From the NCBI GenBank assembly GCA_017861355.1, contig JAGFXQ010000095.1:1-10906 (forward strand): 10,906 nt of DNA. The letters run 5' to 3'. The translations under genes and the position numbers were made by a program. This document shows positions 4,479 through 10,906 of the stretch, in pieces; within the stretch, counting starts at the first letter, position 1, and every line of letters starts with the position of its first letter. The notes under the pieces were generated by a model that was not told the origin of the DNA, made no database searches, and was given only the letters and a program-made list of their open reading frames with translations. This DNA comes from Bacillota bacterium (GTDB lineage Bacteria > Bacillota > Clostridia > Lachnospirales > Lachnospiraceae).

Positions 4479-6035
4479 TTAGAACGATAAACTCAGATCA
4501 TCAAGCTTCACATACCCTTCGGTACAGTCCACCAATAAATAATTCTTTGCTTCTAGTGGTACCCGCAGGCAAGCTTGGTACTTATTCCTTCCGTTTATCC
4601 TGAGTCCTGCTTCCTGTAATCCAGTCGATAGCTTCAATTCCCCCTCGCCTTCGGCTGTGATTACTATATTTATTTCGTTACAACTTGTATGATATCGATA
4701 ATTAACATGGTCTCCAGTACCTAAGAGAAGCAGAAGTTTCTCTTCTACCGGCTGCTCTTCTCCACCATACCTTCGATAATCCACTTCGCCCGACTTTCCG
4801 CTCTCGAATACGATACTTGCAGGTTCGGACATCCGGAGCTTGGCTCCCTGGACTCTGGGTGAATGGAACTGACCTTCCTCATACGCTTCACAGGGTATAT
4901 TGACCGGTAATTCTCTCTTAAGAGCACGCAGGACTTTCGAATTGATACTTACCGTTCGGAGACACTGCAGAAAGTTGTCAAAGATTACCCTTGCTCTCAC
5001 TGCGGTTATGGCTCCTTTTCCATCGATCCAGTCAATTAATTCCGCCCAGCCTTCCGGGACGTTAAAGGTGATCGGCGAATTTGTACAATCCATCTTCTTA
5101 TAACTCCAAAAGGACCAGCTGATACTCAATCTCTCATAGAGAGGAAAAACTGTCGTATACCAGTCACAGTTATTCTCACCACCTTCCCCCATGAATAAAG
5201 GGACATTCAAACGATCCGCCTGATGGATGAATTCCTGCAAGCTCTCCGCATCCGGATTACTCCAGTATTTATGAAATTGTAGTAAGATGTTATCTGCTGC
5301 CTCTTCCGTGGTAAAGGGATCAAAGATGGAAAAATCCGTTGCCCAGTGTACTCCTTCTAGAATAATCATATGGTTTCGGTCATTCTCTCGGATTGTCTGA
5401 ATTAACTTCCGATATAACGGTAGTACACAAGGATTATATTGCTGAAAGAAGTTCGGCACTGGCTCATTCAGCAGATCATAACCGGCTACAATTTCTTCGT
5501 CCCGATATCGTCTTGCGATTTCACTCCATAGAAGAATCAATTCCTCCTCATAATGCGGTACCATAAATAGTAATGGCTGATCCGCTTCACTATCATCAAT
5601 ATTTTGTCCGGTCTGCCCGCCCGGTGCACCGTGCATATCAAGAATGACATAAATATGATGCCTTCTGCACCACGCAATCAAGCGGTCAATGCGGGCAAAC
5701 ATGGCTTCCTTCCAATGAGGCCGATGTTCCCGCATCTCATAGAGATGTCTGGCATTTAGGGGAAGACGTATACAATTGAAGCCCACCCTTGCAATAAACT
5801 CAATATCATCCTCCGTAATATAATAATCCAGATACCTCTCCCAGAAGGTCCCGGCATATTCTTCACCGCATAGGTTCTCAATCATTGCCTCCATCCTTCG
5901 AGGCCGATCACATTTGGTATAGAGCTTCCACATATACCCCTCGGGCAAAAACCACCCACCCAAACCGAAGCCTCTTAGTAAAATGGTCTTGTTATTGACA
6001 TATAATTCTTTTCCAACTGCATTGATATATTTCAT
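4479..6035 (-). CDS. Cytoplasmic glycoside hydrolase family 5 (cellulase/exo-glucanase-like) with an unassigned C-terminal domain
   Basis: GH5 enzymes cleave beta-glycosidic bonds with retention of configuration. Residues 15-345 form the (beta/alpha)8 barrel: RGFGLGGWFLPEG (21-33), the conserved Arg in NCIRLPL (87-93, R90), ILDMHGAPGGQTGQN (131-145), the acid/base Glu in DLLNEP (E191), the conserved His in FHKYW (254-258), the nucleophile in FMGEGGEN (most likely E284) and SWSFWSYKK (306-314). LGGW and DMHGAPG-x-Q-x-G recall exo-beta-1,3-glucanases, but the subfamily and substrate cannot be fixed by eye. There is no signal peptide, so it should act in the cytoplasm on imported oligosaccharides. 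Residues about 375-518 look beta-rich (ASIVFESG, INIVITAEGEGELKL, KNYLLVDCTEGYVKLDDLSL) and may be a carbohydrate-binding or accessory beta-sandwich. The ATG overlaps the upstream permease stop by four bases (ATGA), which implies translational coupling. Confidence 0.93.
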   Translation of the reverse strand: MKYINAVGKELYVNNKTILLRGFGLGGWFLPEGYMWKLYTKCDRPRRMEAMIENLCGEEYAGTFWERYLDYYITEDDIEFIARVGFNCIRLPLNARHLYEMREHRPHWKEAMFARIDRLIAWCRRHHIYVILDMHGAPGGQTGQNIDDSEADQPLLFMVPHYEEELILLWSEIARRYRDEEIVAGYDLLNEPVPNFFQQYNPCVLPLYRKLIQTIRENDRNHMIILEGVHWATDFSIFDPFTTEEAADNILLQFHKYWSNPDAESLQEFIHQADRLNVPLFMGEGGENNCDWYTTVFPLYERLSISWSFWSYKKMDCTNSPITFNVPEGWAELIDWIDGKGAITAVRARVIFDNFLQCLRTVSINSKVLRALKRELPVNIPCEAYEEGQFHSPRVQGAKLRMSEPASIVFESGKSGEVDYRRYGGEEQPVEEKLLLLLGTGDHVNYRYHTSCNEINIVITAEGEGELKLSTGLQEAGLRINGRNKYQACLRVPLEAKNYLLVDCTEGYVKLDDLSLSF

Positions 6036-6862
6036 CCTTTAACCGCTCCTTCTCCGATTCCCTTTAGAATCTGTCTCTGGAATACTGCATAAAAGATGAT
6101 GACCGGAATCGCTGACAGAATGAGTGCACTTAAGATTGCCGACCAATCACTGCTATACTGACCGAATAGGATATTCGTCGAGAGCAACAGGCTGTATTTT
6201 TTATTATCCGACAAGGTAATTAAAGGAAGCAAGAAGTCATTCCATACCCATAATACATTGGAGATAGCGATCGCCACCGTAACCGGCTTAAGCATCGGGA
6301 GAATGATTTTATAAAATATCGTAATCTTATTACAGCCATCCATCGCTGCCGCCTCCTCCAGTTCAAACGGGATCCCTTTAATAAAGCCATGGTATAAGAA
6401 TATCGCCATACTGACTCCAAACCCGGCATATACAAAGGATAACCCAATCAGTGAGTTCTTGATATGGAATACCAGGATTATTTTATAGAGAGGGATCATG
6501 ATGGAACTGAAGGGAATCAACATGGAGAAAATAAACAATGCAAAAATAATCTGTGACAGCCTGGTCTTTGTTCTGCATAATCTCCAACCGGCCATGGCAG
6601 AGAATACGATCATCATGCCAACACCAAGTGTGGTTAACAATAACGTATTAAGAAAGCTTCTCTGGTAGTGCATTTTTTCAAAGGTACGAAGATAATTATC
6701 GAGCTTTAGTGTTGTTGGCAATGCCATCACATTAGTCAACAGCTCTTTGTTTGATTTGAATGAATTCATGAGTGCCATCAGAATCGGAAAGAGCCAGAAG
6801 AATAATAGTAGGATAAGTGCTGTATATACAAGGAGATTTTGAATTCGTCTTTTCTTACTCAT
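6032..6862 (-). CDS. Carbohydrate ABC transporter permease, MalG-like (CUT1)
   Basis: This is the second of two inner-membrane subunits that form the sugar channel of a CUT1 importer for oligosaccharides. It has 276 residues, normal for the family, with about six hydrophobic segments (near 10-33, 71-93, 106-132, 138-160, 193-215 and 243-262). The cytoplasmic EAA loop that docks on the ATPase is EEAAAMDGCNKITIFYKIILP (169-189) with the conserved Asp-Gly at 175-176. The ending GIGEGAVKG matches the usual MalG-type tail (G-x-x-x-GAVKG). The gene starts one base after the stop of the other permease and overlaps the GH5 start by four bases, so the three are translated together. No ATP-binding subunit is present in the window. 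Confidence 0.95.
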   Translation of the reverse strand: MSKKRRIQNLLVYTALILLLFFWLFPILMALMNSFKSNKELLTNVMALPTTLKLDNYLRTFEKMHYQRSFLNTLLLTTLGVGMMIVFSAMAGWRLCRTKTRLSQIIFALFIFSMLIPFSSIMIPLYKIILVFHIKNSLIGLSFVYAGFGVSMAIFLYHGFIKGIPFELEEAAAMDGCNKITIFYKIILPMLKPVTVAIAISNVLWVWNDFLLPLITLSDNKKYSLLLSTNILFGQYSSDWSAILSALILSAIPVIIFYAVFQRQILKGIGEGAVKG

Positions 6863-6863
6863 T

Positions 6864-7742
6864 TTATAATTCCTGCTCCTTTCTCTTCATTACAGTAATC
6901 TGAATTATAGTTATGACAAACACAATCAGGAACAAGACCATGGATTTTGCGGTAGCATAGCCATACCTGATATTTCCCGAGAATGCTTCTTCATAGATAT
7001 TAATTGCTACAGATTGGGTCTCTCTGCCTGGTCCTCCCCCGGTAAGTGAATAGATCACATCAAATACCTGGAACATGGAGTTCAGTGTCCAGAAAATACA
7101 GATTGTCAGGGAATGGCGGATCATCGGGAAGGTAATCCGAAAGAAGCTCTGCCAGGCATTGGCACCGTCCAGACTACCCGATTCAATCAAATGAACCGGA
7201 ACCCCCTGCAACGCCGCCATGTAGATAATCATCAAATAACCAATGATTCCCCAGGAGGATACGATAACAATGGCAATAAAGGCATATCTTGGATTGCCGA
7301 TCCAGGACTTATCAAAGATGGTCATACCCCAATTGTCTGCAAGATAATACAACACTTTGGTAAAGATAAAATTCCACATGTAACCACCGATGATCATACT
7401 GATCATATTCGGCATGCAAAACAGTGTTCGAAAGATGCCCTTTGCTTTCTTACGGCTCTCAATGGCAACCGCAAGACTAAGAGCGATGATATTTGCTACC
7501 AGTAGCATTACAATTACATATTTGGAGGTGAACAGCATCGACTTCCAAAAATAGGTATCGGAATATATCTCAATATAATTAGTAAATCCAATAAATTGCT
7601 TTGTTTTTGATAATCCGTTCCAAGAGGTCATTGAGTAATAGACTCCTGAAAAAGTAGGGTACAGCTTAAATAAAAAATATACGATGAAAGCAGGAGCAAC
7701 AAATAGCAGCAGGCTCAAGTTCTCTCTTCCTTTTCTTGTCAT
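6864..7742 (-). CDS. Carbohydrate ABC transporter permease, MalF/UgpA-like (CUT1)
   Basis: This is the partner membrane subunit of the importer. It has 292 residues and about six membrane segments (near 10-28, 72-95, 108-128, 155-177, 213-232 and 266-286). The EAA loop reads ESGSLDGANAWQSFFRITFP (187-206), and YSLTGGGPGRETQ (231-243) is the hallmark of MalF-type permeases. The ATG at 7742 is preceded by AAGGAG at 7758-7753. It lies 199 bases behind the binding-protein gene, a gap that holds a 12-bp hairpin, and one base ahead of the second permease. Confidence 0.95.
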   Translation of the reverse strand: MTRKGRENLSLLLFVAPAFIVYFLFKLYPTFSGVYYSMTSWNGLSKTKQFIGFTNYIEIYSDTYFWKSMLFTSKYVIVMLLVANIIALSLAVAIESRKKAKGIFRTLFCMPNMISMIIGGYMWNFIFTKVLYYLADNWGMTIFDKSWIGNPRYAFIAIVIVSSWGIIGYLMIIYMAALQGVPVHLIESGSLDGANAWQSFFRITFPMIRHSLTICIFWTLNSMFQVFDVIYSLTGGGPGRETQSVAINIYEEAFSGNIRYGYATAKSMVLFLIVFVITIIQITVMKRKEQEL

Positions 7743-7868
7743 TCCACTTATCTCCTTACGTTTCTGAATAGATAAAGATCACCCACAAAGCGCTGTTTCT
7801 GTGTAAACCAAGTACGAACGGACATACCCGGAATAGATTGAAATTCCATGTGGTTTTGTTTTGTTTGT

Positions 7869-7896
7869 GAAAGGGCGGGCCTATGCCCGCCCTTTC
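7869..7896 (-). promoter_or_regulatory. Stable intercistronic hairpin without a U tract
   Basis: A perfect, GC-rich 12-bp stem (7896-7885 with 7880-7869) closes a four-base loop between the binding-protein and permease genes. On the minus strand it is followed by CACAAACAAAACAAAACC, with no T run, so it does not look like a full intrinsic terminator. Such hairpins after binding-protein genes are known, as between malE and malF in E. coli, to protect upstream mRNA from 3' exonucleases; that role here is inferred. Confidence 0.7.
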
Positions 7897-7941
7897 TACA
7901 TCTCACAAGAGATTTTGTTTTGTATCGTCGAGTAACAAGAT

Positions 7942-9279
7942 CTATTCTGCTGCCTTGCTTAATTTATTTGCTTCCTTGAACTTATCATCTAATGTCTTAG
8001 TGATTTCTTCCTTGGTCACGCCACCAACATAGTATACCTGTAACAGCTTTCCTTGTTCATCGGTAACTGCAGAGGGTAATACCAGATCCTGATAAGAACG
8101 TCCAGCTTCCACATATTGATATGCTTCCTTCACCCAGGAGGAGGTCTCATAATCATGTACCGTAGCGATTGGATTAAAGCCACAAGCCTGGAATAATGCA
8201 GAAGAATCCTTATCATCCAGTACATAATTTGCAAATTTCAATGCGATATCAAGATTCTCGCTATCCGGATATACTCCAAGTGTCGTTGAGGTTGACAGAT
8301 TGATCAGTGTACAAGCCTCGTTATTATTGATAGGAAGTGCATAGACACCCATATTCATCTCCGGGTTTGTAGTCATAATAGTATTGGAAGCCCAGGTTCC
8401 CTGTAGGTACATCGCTGCTTTTCCGTTAGCAAAGTCGGCACTGCCTGCCTCGCTGCCTTCTTCCATCGCTCTCTCGGTACCATTTTGCATAATTACATCG
8501 ATTACATCAAAGATATCACTGATCTCCGAATAAGAGCCGTTATCTGCATACATACGATCCAACCAATCTGGAAGTTCACCGGATACTTTTCCTCCGATGG
8601 TAAGTGCTGTCATCAGCTGAGGTACCCATTGTTCCTGATAAGCTAACAGGAAAGGAGTATATCCCTTTTCCTTCAATACCTTGCATACGTTCTTCAACTC
8701 ATCCAGAGTATTCGGTACGGCAAGTCCGCATTCCTCAAAGATATCCTTGTTATACAATACGCCCCAGGCAGTACTTTCGATCGGAAGTGCCAATAACTTG
8801 CCATCTACCGATACGGTCTTCTTCACATTGTCAAAGATCTTACCGGCTAAAGCTTCTCCCGACAGATCGGTCAGATATCCTGTCTCATTATAGGTCTTAA
8901 TGTTATTGCTGTGGATTGTGTAGAGATCCGGTGCATCATCTCCGGTCAGTCGTGCCTGAAGTACGCTGTCATATTGATCGGAACTGGGCATCTCCAGGTT
9001 CACTTTCACCTTGATATTCTCTTCAGCAAGCATCTTATCCTCAAACTGTTTGCAATAGGTCTCCCACTGATCCATATACTGAGGAAAACTCATCATGATA
9101 CTTAACTCCGCTTCCCGCGGTTCGGCCTTCTCCGTCGGTTGCTCCGAAGCTGCCTCCGGTGCTTTCGTGATATTACCTTCCCCTGCGGTGCTGTTCACTG
9201 TCTTTTTCCCACAGGCAGCCAAGGATAATACCAGACATAAGGTCACCATAAGAGAAATTATCTTTTTCATTTTTTTCAT
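7942..9279 (-). CDS. Extracellular solute-binding lipoprotein, family 1 (sugar ABC transporter)
   Basis: This protein should be anchored outside the membrane and deliver an oligosaccharide to the two permeases. From the ATG at 9279 it has 445 residues. The signal peptide is MKKMKKIISLMVTLCLVLSL and the lipobox L20-A21-A22-C23, with Cys23 to be lipidated. A Lys/Glu/Pro/Thr-rich linker (about 24-60) leads to a two-lobed binding fold, with typical family 1 segments such as LTGDDAPDLYTIHS, GVLYNKDIFEECGL and ANGKAAMYLQGTWA. I chose this start because AGGAGGG stands six bases upstream; a longer reading from 9315 adds 12 residues that spoil the signal peptide and has no ribosome binding site. It is the first structural gene after the regulator and is probably led by its own regulated promoter. 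The exact sugar cannot be told, although the co-transcribed GH5 points to a beta-glucan or other beta-linked oligosaccharide. Confidence 0.95.
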   Translation of the reverse strand: MKKMKKIISLMVTLCLVLSLAACGKKTVNSTAGEGNITKAPEAASEQPTEKAEPREAELSIMMSFPQYMDQWETYCKQFEDKMLAEENIKVKVNLEMPSSDQYDSVLQARLTGDDAPDLYTIHSNNIKTYNETGYLTDLSGEALAGKIFDNVKKTVSVDGKLLALPIESTAWGVLYNKDIFEECGLAVPNTLDELKNVCKVLKEKGYTPFLLAYQEQWVPQLMTALTIGGKVSGELPDWLDRMYADNGSYSEISDIFDVIDVIMQNGTERAMEEGSEAGSADFANGKAAMYLQGTWASNTIMTTNPEMNMGVYALPINNNEACTLINLSTSTTLGVYPDSENLDIALKFANYVLDDKDSSALFQACGFNPIATVHDYETSSWVKEAYQYVEAGRSYQDLVLPSAVTDEQGKLLQVYYVGGVTKEEITKTLDDKFKEANKLSKAAE

Positions 9280-9285
9280 ATCTTT

Positions 9286-9292
9286 CCCTCCT
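9286..9292 (-). promoter_or_regulatory. Ribosome binding site that decides the binding-protein start
   Basis: AGGAGGG on the minus strand stands six bases before the ATG at 9279. It falls inside the longer possible reading frame that begins at 9315, which rules that ATG out as the main start. Confidence 0.85.
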
Positions 9293-9329
9293 ACATTATG
9301 TAATTTTACCGGCATATTACTTGCCTTCC

Positions 9330-9358
9330 CCGTAATTCCTTCTCATTTACGGTAATTC
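9330..9358 (-). promoter_or_regulatory. Candidate operator: direct repeat of GAATTAC plus a dyad upstream of the binding-protein gene
   Basis: On the minus strand GAATTACCG and GAATTACGG occur as direct repeats whose GAATTAC cores (9358-9352 and 9338-9332) are 20 bases apart, about two helical turns. The same stretch holds an inverted repeat, CCGTAA and TTACGG, 11 bases apart. It lies 51-79 bases upstream of the binding-protein ATG. A TAATAT at 9319-9314 could be a -10 box with no recognisable -35, as expected for an activated promoter. Binding by the neighbouring AraC-type regulator is inference. Confidence 0.35.
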
Positions 9359-9403
9359 AATCATATAACTGTTTCAGATAAATTACATTTTCATTTGCAG
9401 GCA

Positions 9404-10513
9404 TTATTTATTGTCAATTATTAAACCTCGGATCTCCCCCGGTGTCTTACCGAAGTACTTCTTAAAGGTTTTGTAAAAATGTGCCTGATCCAGGTATCCT
9501 ACCATTTCTCCGACTTCCTTCAGCGGAACCTTATAATCGAGAATTAACTCCTTCGCCCGCTCCATCCGAAGCTCTGTCAGGTACTCCAGAAATCCTTTTC
9601 CGGTAGCCGCCTTAAATGTCTTGCTCAGATACTCTTTACTGACATAATATGCAGCCGCGGTCAGCTCCAGGGTAATACCTTCCGTGTAATGCTCCTCGAT
9701 ATATTTTCGAATATTACTAATATCCAGACGGTTACGGTTACGATAGTGTTCCTGTATTCGCTCGGAGGCGATGCAGTACAGTCCTTCGATAAAATCCATC
9801 ATCTCCTTCGGAGTACTGTCACGACTGAACACAAAGGTGTTATGATTATTCTGAAGTATCTCCTTGGGAACAAAATCTCTGCTTAAGATAAAGTTCTCCA
9901 GAGTATTCATTAAGGTATAGTATATACAGACGAGATTACCCTTTGAGAGTGTCTCCTCTTCGTTCTTATTAATCAGCTGATATATTTCCGCACATTTAAG
10001 CTTGATGATATTGATATCCGAGGAGCTTAAGGAGCTTAATAAGTTATCCCGCAGTGAATAGAATCTGCTTGCCCATACTGCATCAATGAAACCCGGCTCA
10101 AGATTTCTATTCTCACCCTTTTGCTCCTTCCGGCCTGCCAGAAGCTTCACACAATTGCTCAGCTGATGATTGAGCTCCTCCGGTTTAATCGGTTTGAGAA
10201 GATAATCCACCGCAGAAAGCTTCAACGCACTCCGAACGAAGTTATAATCATCATAACCACTGATAAATAGCACCGGTGTATCATTACTCTCATTTCGTAA
10301 GGTATCGATTAAATCAATTCCGTTCATATGGGGCATCTTCACATCGGTAAGGATGATATCCGGTGCGGTAAGCCGAATCAGCTCCAGACCATATTCTCCA
10401 TCCGAAGCTTCCCCTGCAACCTCAAGCCCTAAAGCTTCCCAGTCTGCTAATTGTTTGATTACTTCCCTGGTCCAGGGCTCATCATCAATAATAACCACCT
10501 TATAGTTTGCCAT
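9404..10513 (-). CDS. Two-component response regulator with AraC-type DNA-binding domain (YesN-like)
   Basis: This 369-residue cytoplasmic regulator receives phosphate from the adjacent kinase and binds DNA. The receiver domain (about 4-120) has the acidic pair D10-D11, phospho-acceptor D57 in LTDVKMP, the switch residue S85 in FISGYDD and K108 in LLKPIKP. A middle region of about 140 residues (125-260) is variable. The C-terminal AraC-type domain (about 265-366) carries two helix-turn-helix units, the second with the family signature VGYLDQAHFYKTFKKYFGKTPGEIR (first part from residue 338). The ATG at 10513 follows GGGAGG. The kinase gene ends 17 bases upstream, so the two are co-transcribed. 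The likely target is the promoter of the binding-protein gene immediately downstream. Relatives typically control carbohydrate uptake operons. Confidence 0.95.
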   Translation of the reverse strand: MANYKVVIIDDEPWTREVIKQLADWEALGLEVAGEASDGEYGLELIRLTAPDIILTDVKMPHMNGIDLIDTLRNESNDTPVLFISGYDDYNFVRSALKLSAVDYLLKPIKPEELNHQLSNCVKLLAGRKEQKGENRNLEPGFIDAVWASRFYSLRDNLLSSLSSSDINIIKLKCAEIYQLINKNEEETLSKGNLVCIYYTLMNTLENFILSRDFVPKEILQNNHNTFVFSRDSTPKEMMDFIEGLYCIASERIQEHYRNRNRLDISNIRKYIEEHYTEGITLELTAAAYYVSKEYLSKTFKAATGKGFLEYLTELRMERAKELILDYKVPLKEVGEMVGYLDQAHFYKTFKKYFGKTPGEIRGLIIDNK

Positions 10514-10530
10514 AATATCCTCCCTACGTC

Positions 10531-10906
10531 TTAAACTGTCTGCCTCAATGCTTTCGTCAGCACACAGACGGTTGTCCCTTCCCCATAAATGCTTGTAATG
10601 GAGATTCCGTATTTATCCTCAGAGAAACTTAGCTTAATTCGTGAATTCACATTACATAAGCCTATGTGTGAACTTGTTTTTAATGAGCTCTCCGCTCCAT
10701 GTCTTAAGCTATCCTGAATCTGAAGCAACCGGTCCGGTTCAATCCCGACTCCATTATCCTCCAGTGTCAGCAGCAGATCGCCCTCCAACGTCAGTCTGCC
10801 CTCAAGTACAATCCGCCACTCACCTGATTTATTTGCCAATCCGTGCTCCAGACTATTTTCAATTAAGGGCTGAAGGATCAGCTTAGGAATCTGATATTGA
10901 AGCAAT
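10531..10906 (-). CDS. Sensor histidine kinase, YesM-like, C-terminal part (cut by window edge)
   Basis: Only the last 125 or so residues are present; the gene continues past the right edge. What is seen is the HATPase domain of a LytS/YesM-type kinase: the N box PKLILQPLIENSLEHG with its catalytic Asn, the G1 box LEDNGVGI, and a G2-like HIGLCNVNSRIKLSF segment, ending in the strand GTTVCVLTKAL. The missing part should hold the two membrane helices, an extracellular sensor region, a HAMP domain and the His-kinase phospho-acceptor. The reading frame runs unbroken to the edge, and the first visible Leu codon (TTG) is internal, not a start. It pairs with the response regulator 17 bases downstream. 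Confidence 0.92.
   Translation of the reverse strand, partial: LLQYQIPKLILQPLIENSLEHGLANKSGEWRIVLEGRLTLEGDLLLTLEDNGVGIEPDRLLQIQDSLRHGAESSLKTSSHIGLCNVNSRIKLSFSEDKYGISITSIYGEGTTVCVLTKALRQTV

Noticed and set aside
7113..7505. Plus-strand open frame of 130 residues
   Set aside because: It lies wholly inside the MalF-like permease gene on the opposite strand, has no ribosome binding site, and its composition is not protein-like.
9280..9315. Longer N terminus of the solute-binding protein starting at 9315
   Set aside because: It would put 12 polar residues before a classic lipoprotein signal and place AGGAGGG inside the coding sequence; the ATG at 9279 fits both the ribosome binding site and the signal peptide.

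Overview
The window reads as chromosomal DNA of a low-to-moderate GC, spore-forming Clostridia-type Firmicute, most likely of the Lachnospiraceae or a close relative. The evidence is a SigH-type sporulation sigma factor directly behind rlmB, purine-rich AGGAGG-type ribosome binding sites, tRNA genes without an encoded CCA, intrinsic hairpin/T-run terminators, and a YesM/YesN-type two-component system beside a CUT1 sugar transporter. No transposase, integrase, phage gene or CRISPR array was seen.

Layout, left to right. (1) 1-870: a right-facing GNAT acetyltransferase gene with its own promoter and terminator; 1-189 holds nothing I can recognise. Everything else is on the minus strand. (2) 922-1117: tRNA-Pro with an unusual AGG anticodon, with its own near-consensus promoter and terminator. 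(3) 1166-1654: a small unrecognised membrane-anchored protein with two calcium-loop-like motifs and a Ser/Phe/Asp/Gly repeat tail. (4) 4291 down to 1762: an apparent transcription unit rfbD (dTDP-rhamnose synthesis), rlmB (23S rRNA methylation), sigH (sporulation sigma factor) and tRNA-Thr(GGT), with a consensus promoter upstream of rfbD and a strong terminator after the tRNA. (5) 10906 down to 4414: a carbohydrate uptake and use locus in the order histidine kinase (cut by the window edge), AraC-type response regulator, solute-binding lipoprotein, two permeases, and a cytoplasmic family 5 glycoside hydrolase, closed by a long hairpin terminator.

How the sugar locus should work (inference from family knowledge and order): the kinase senses an extracellular glycan or its breakdown product and phosphorylates the response regulator, which activates the binding-protein promoter. 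The lipoprotein captures an oligosaccharide, the two permeases import it using an ATPase encoded elsewhere (CUT1 systems of Firmicutes commonly share an MsmX/MsmK-type ATPase), and the GH5 enzyme, which has no signal peptide, cleaves it in the cytoplasm. A U-tract-less 12-bp hairpin between the binding-protein and permease genes could set their expression ratio.

Nothing here is a clearly new defence or mobile system. The observations most worth a second look are the A34 tRNA-Pro, the small calcium-loop membrane protein, the unassigned C-terminal domain of the GH5, the sigH/tRNA-Thr linkage and the candidate operator and hairpin in the sugar operon. The longest gene-free stretch is 4188-4478 (291 bases); it holds the rfbD promoter and the GH5 terminator, with nothing recognisable between about 4292 and 4413.
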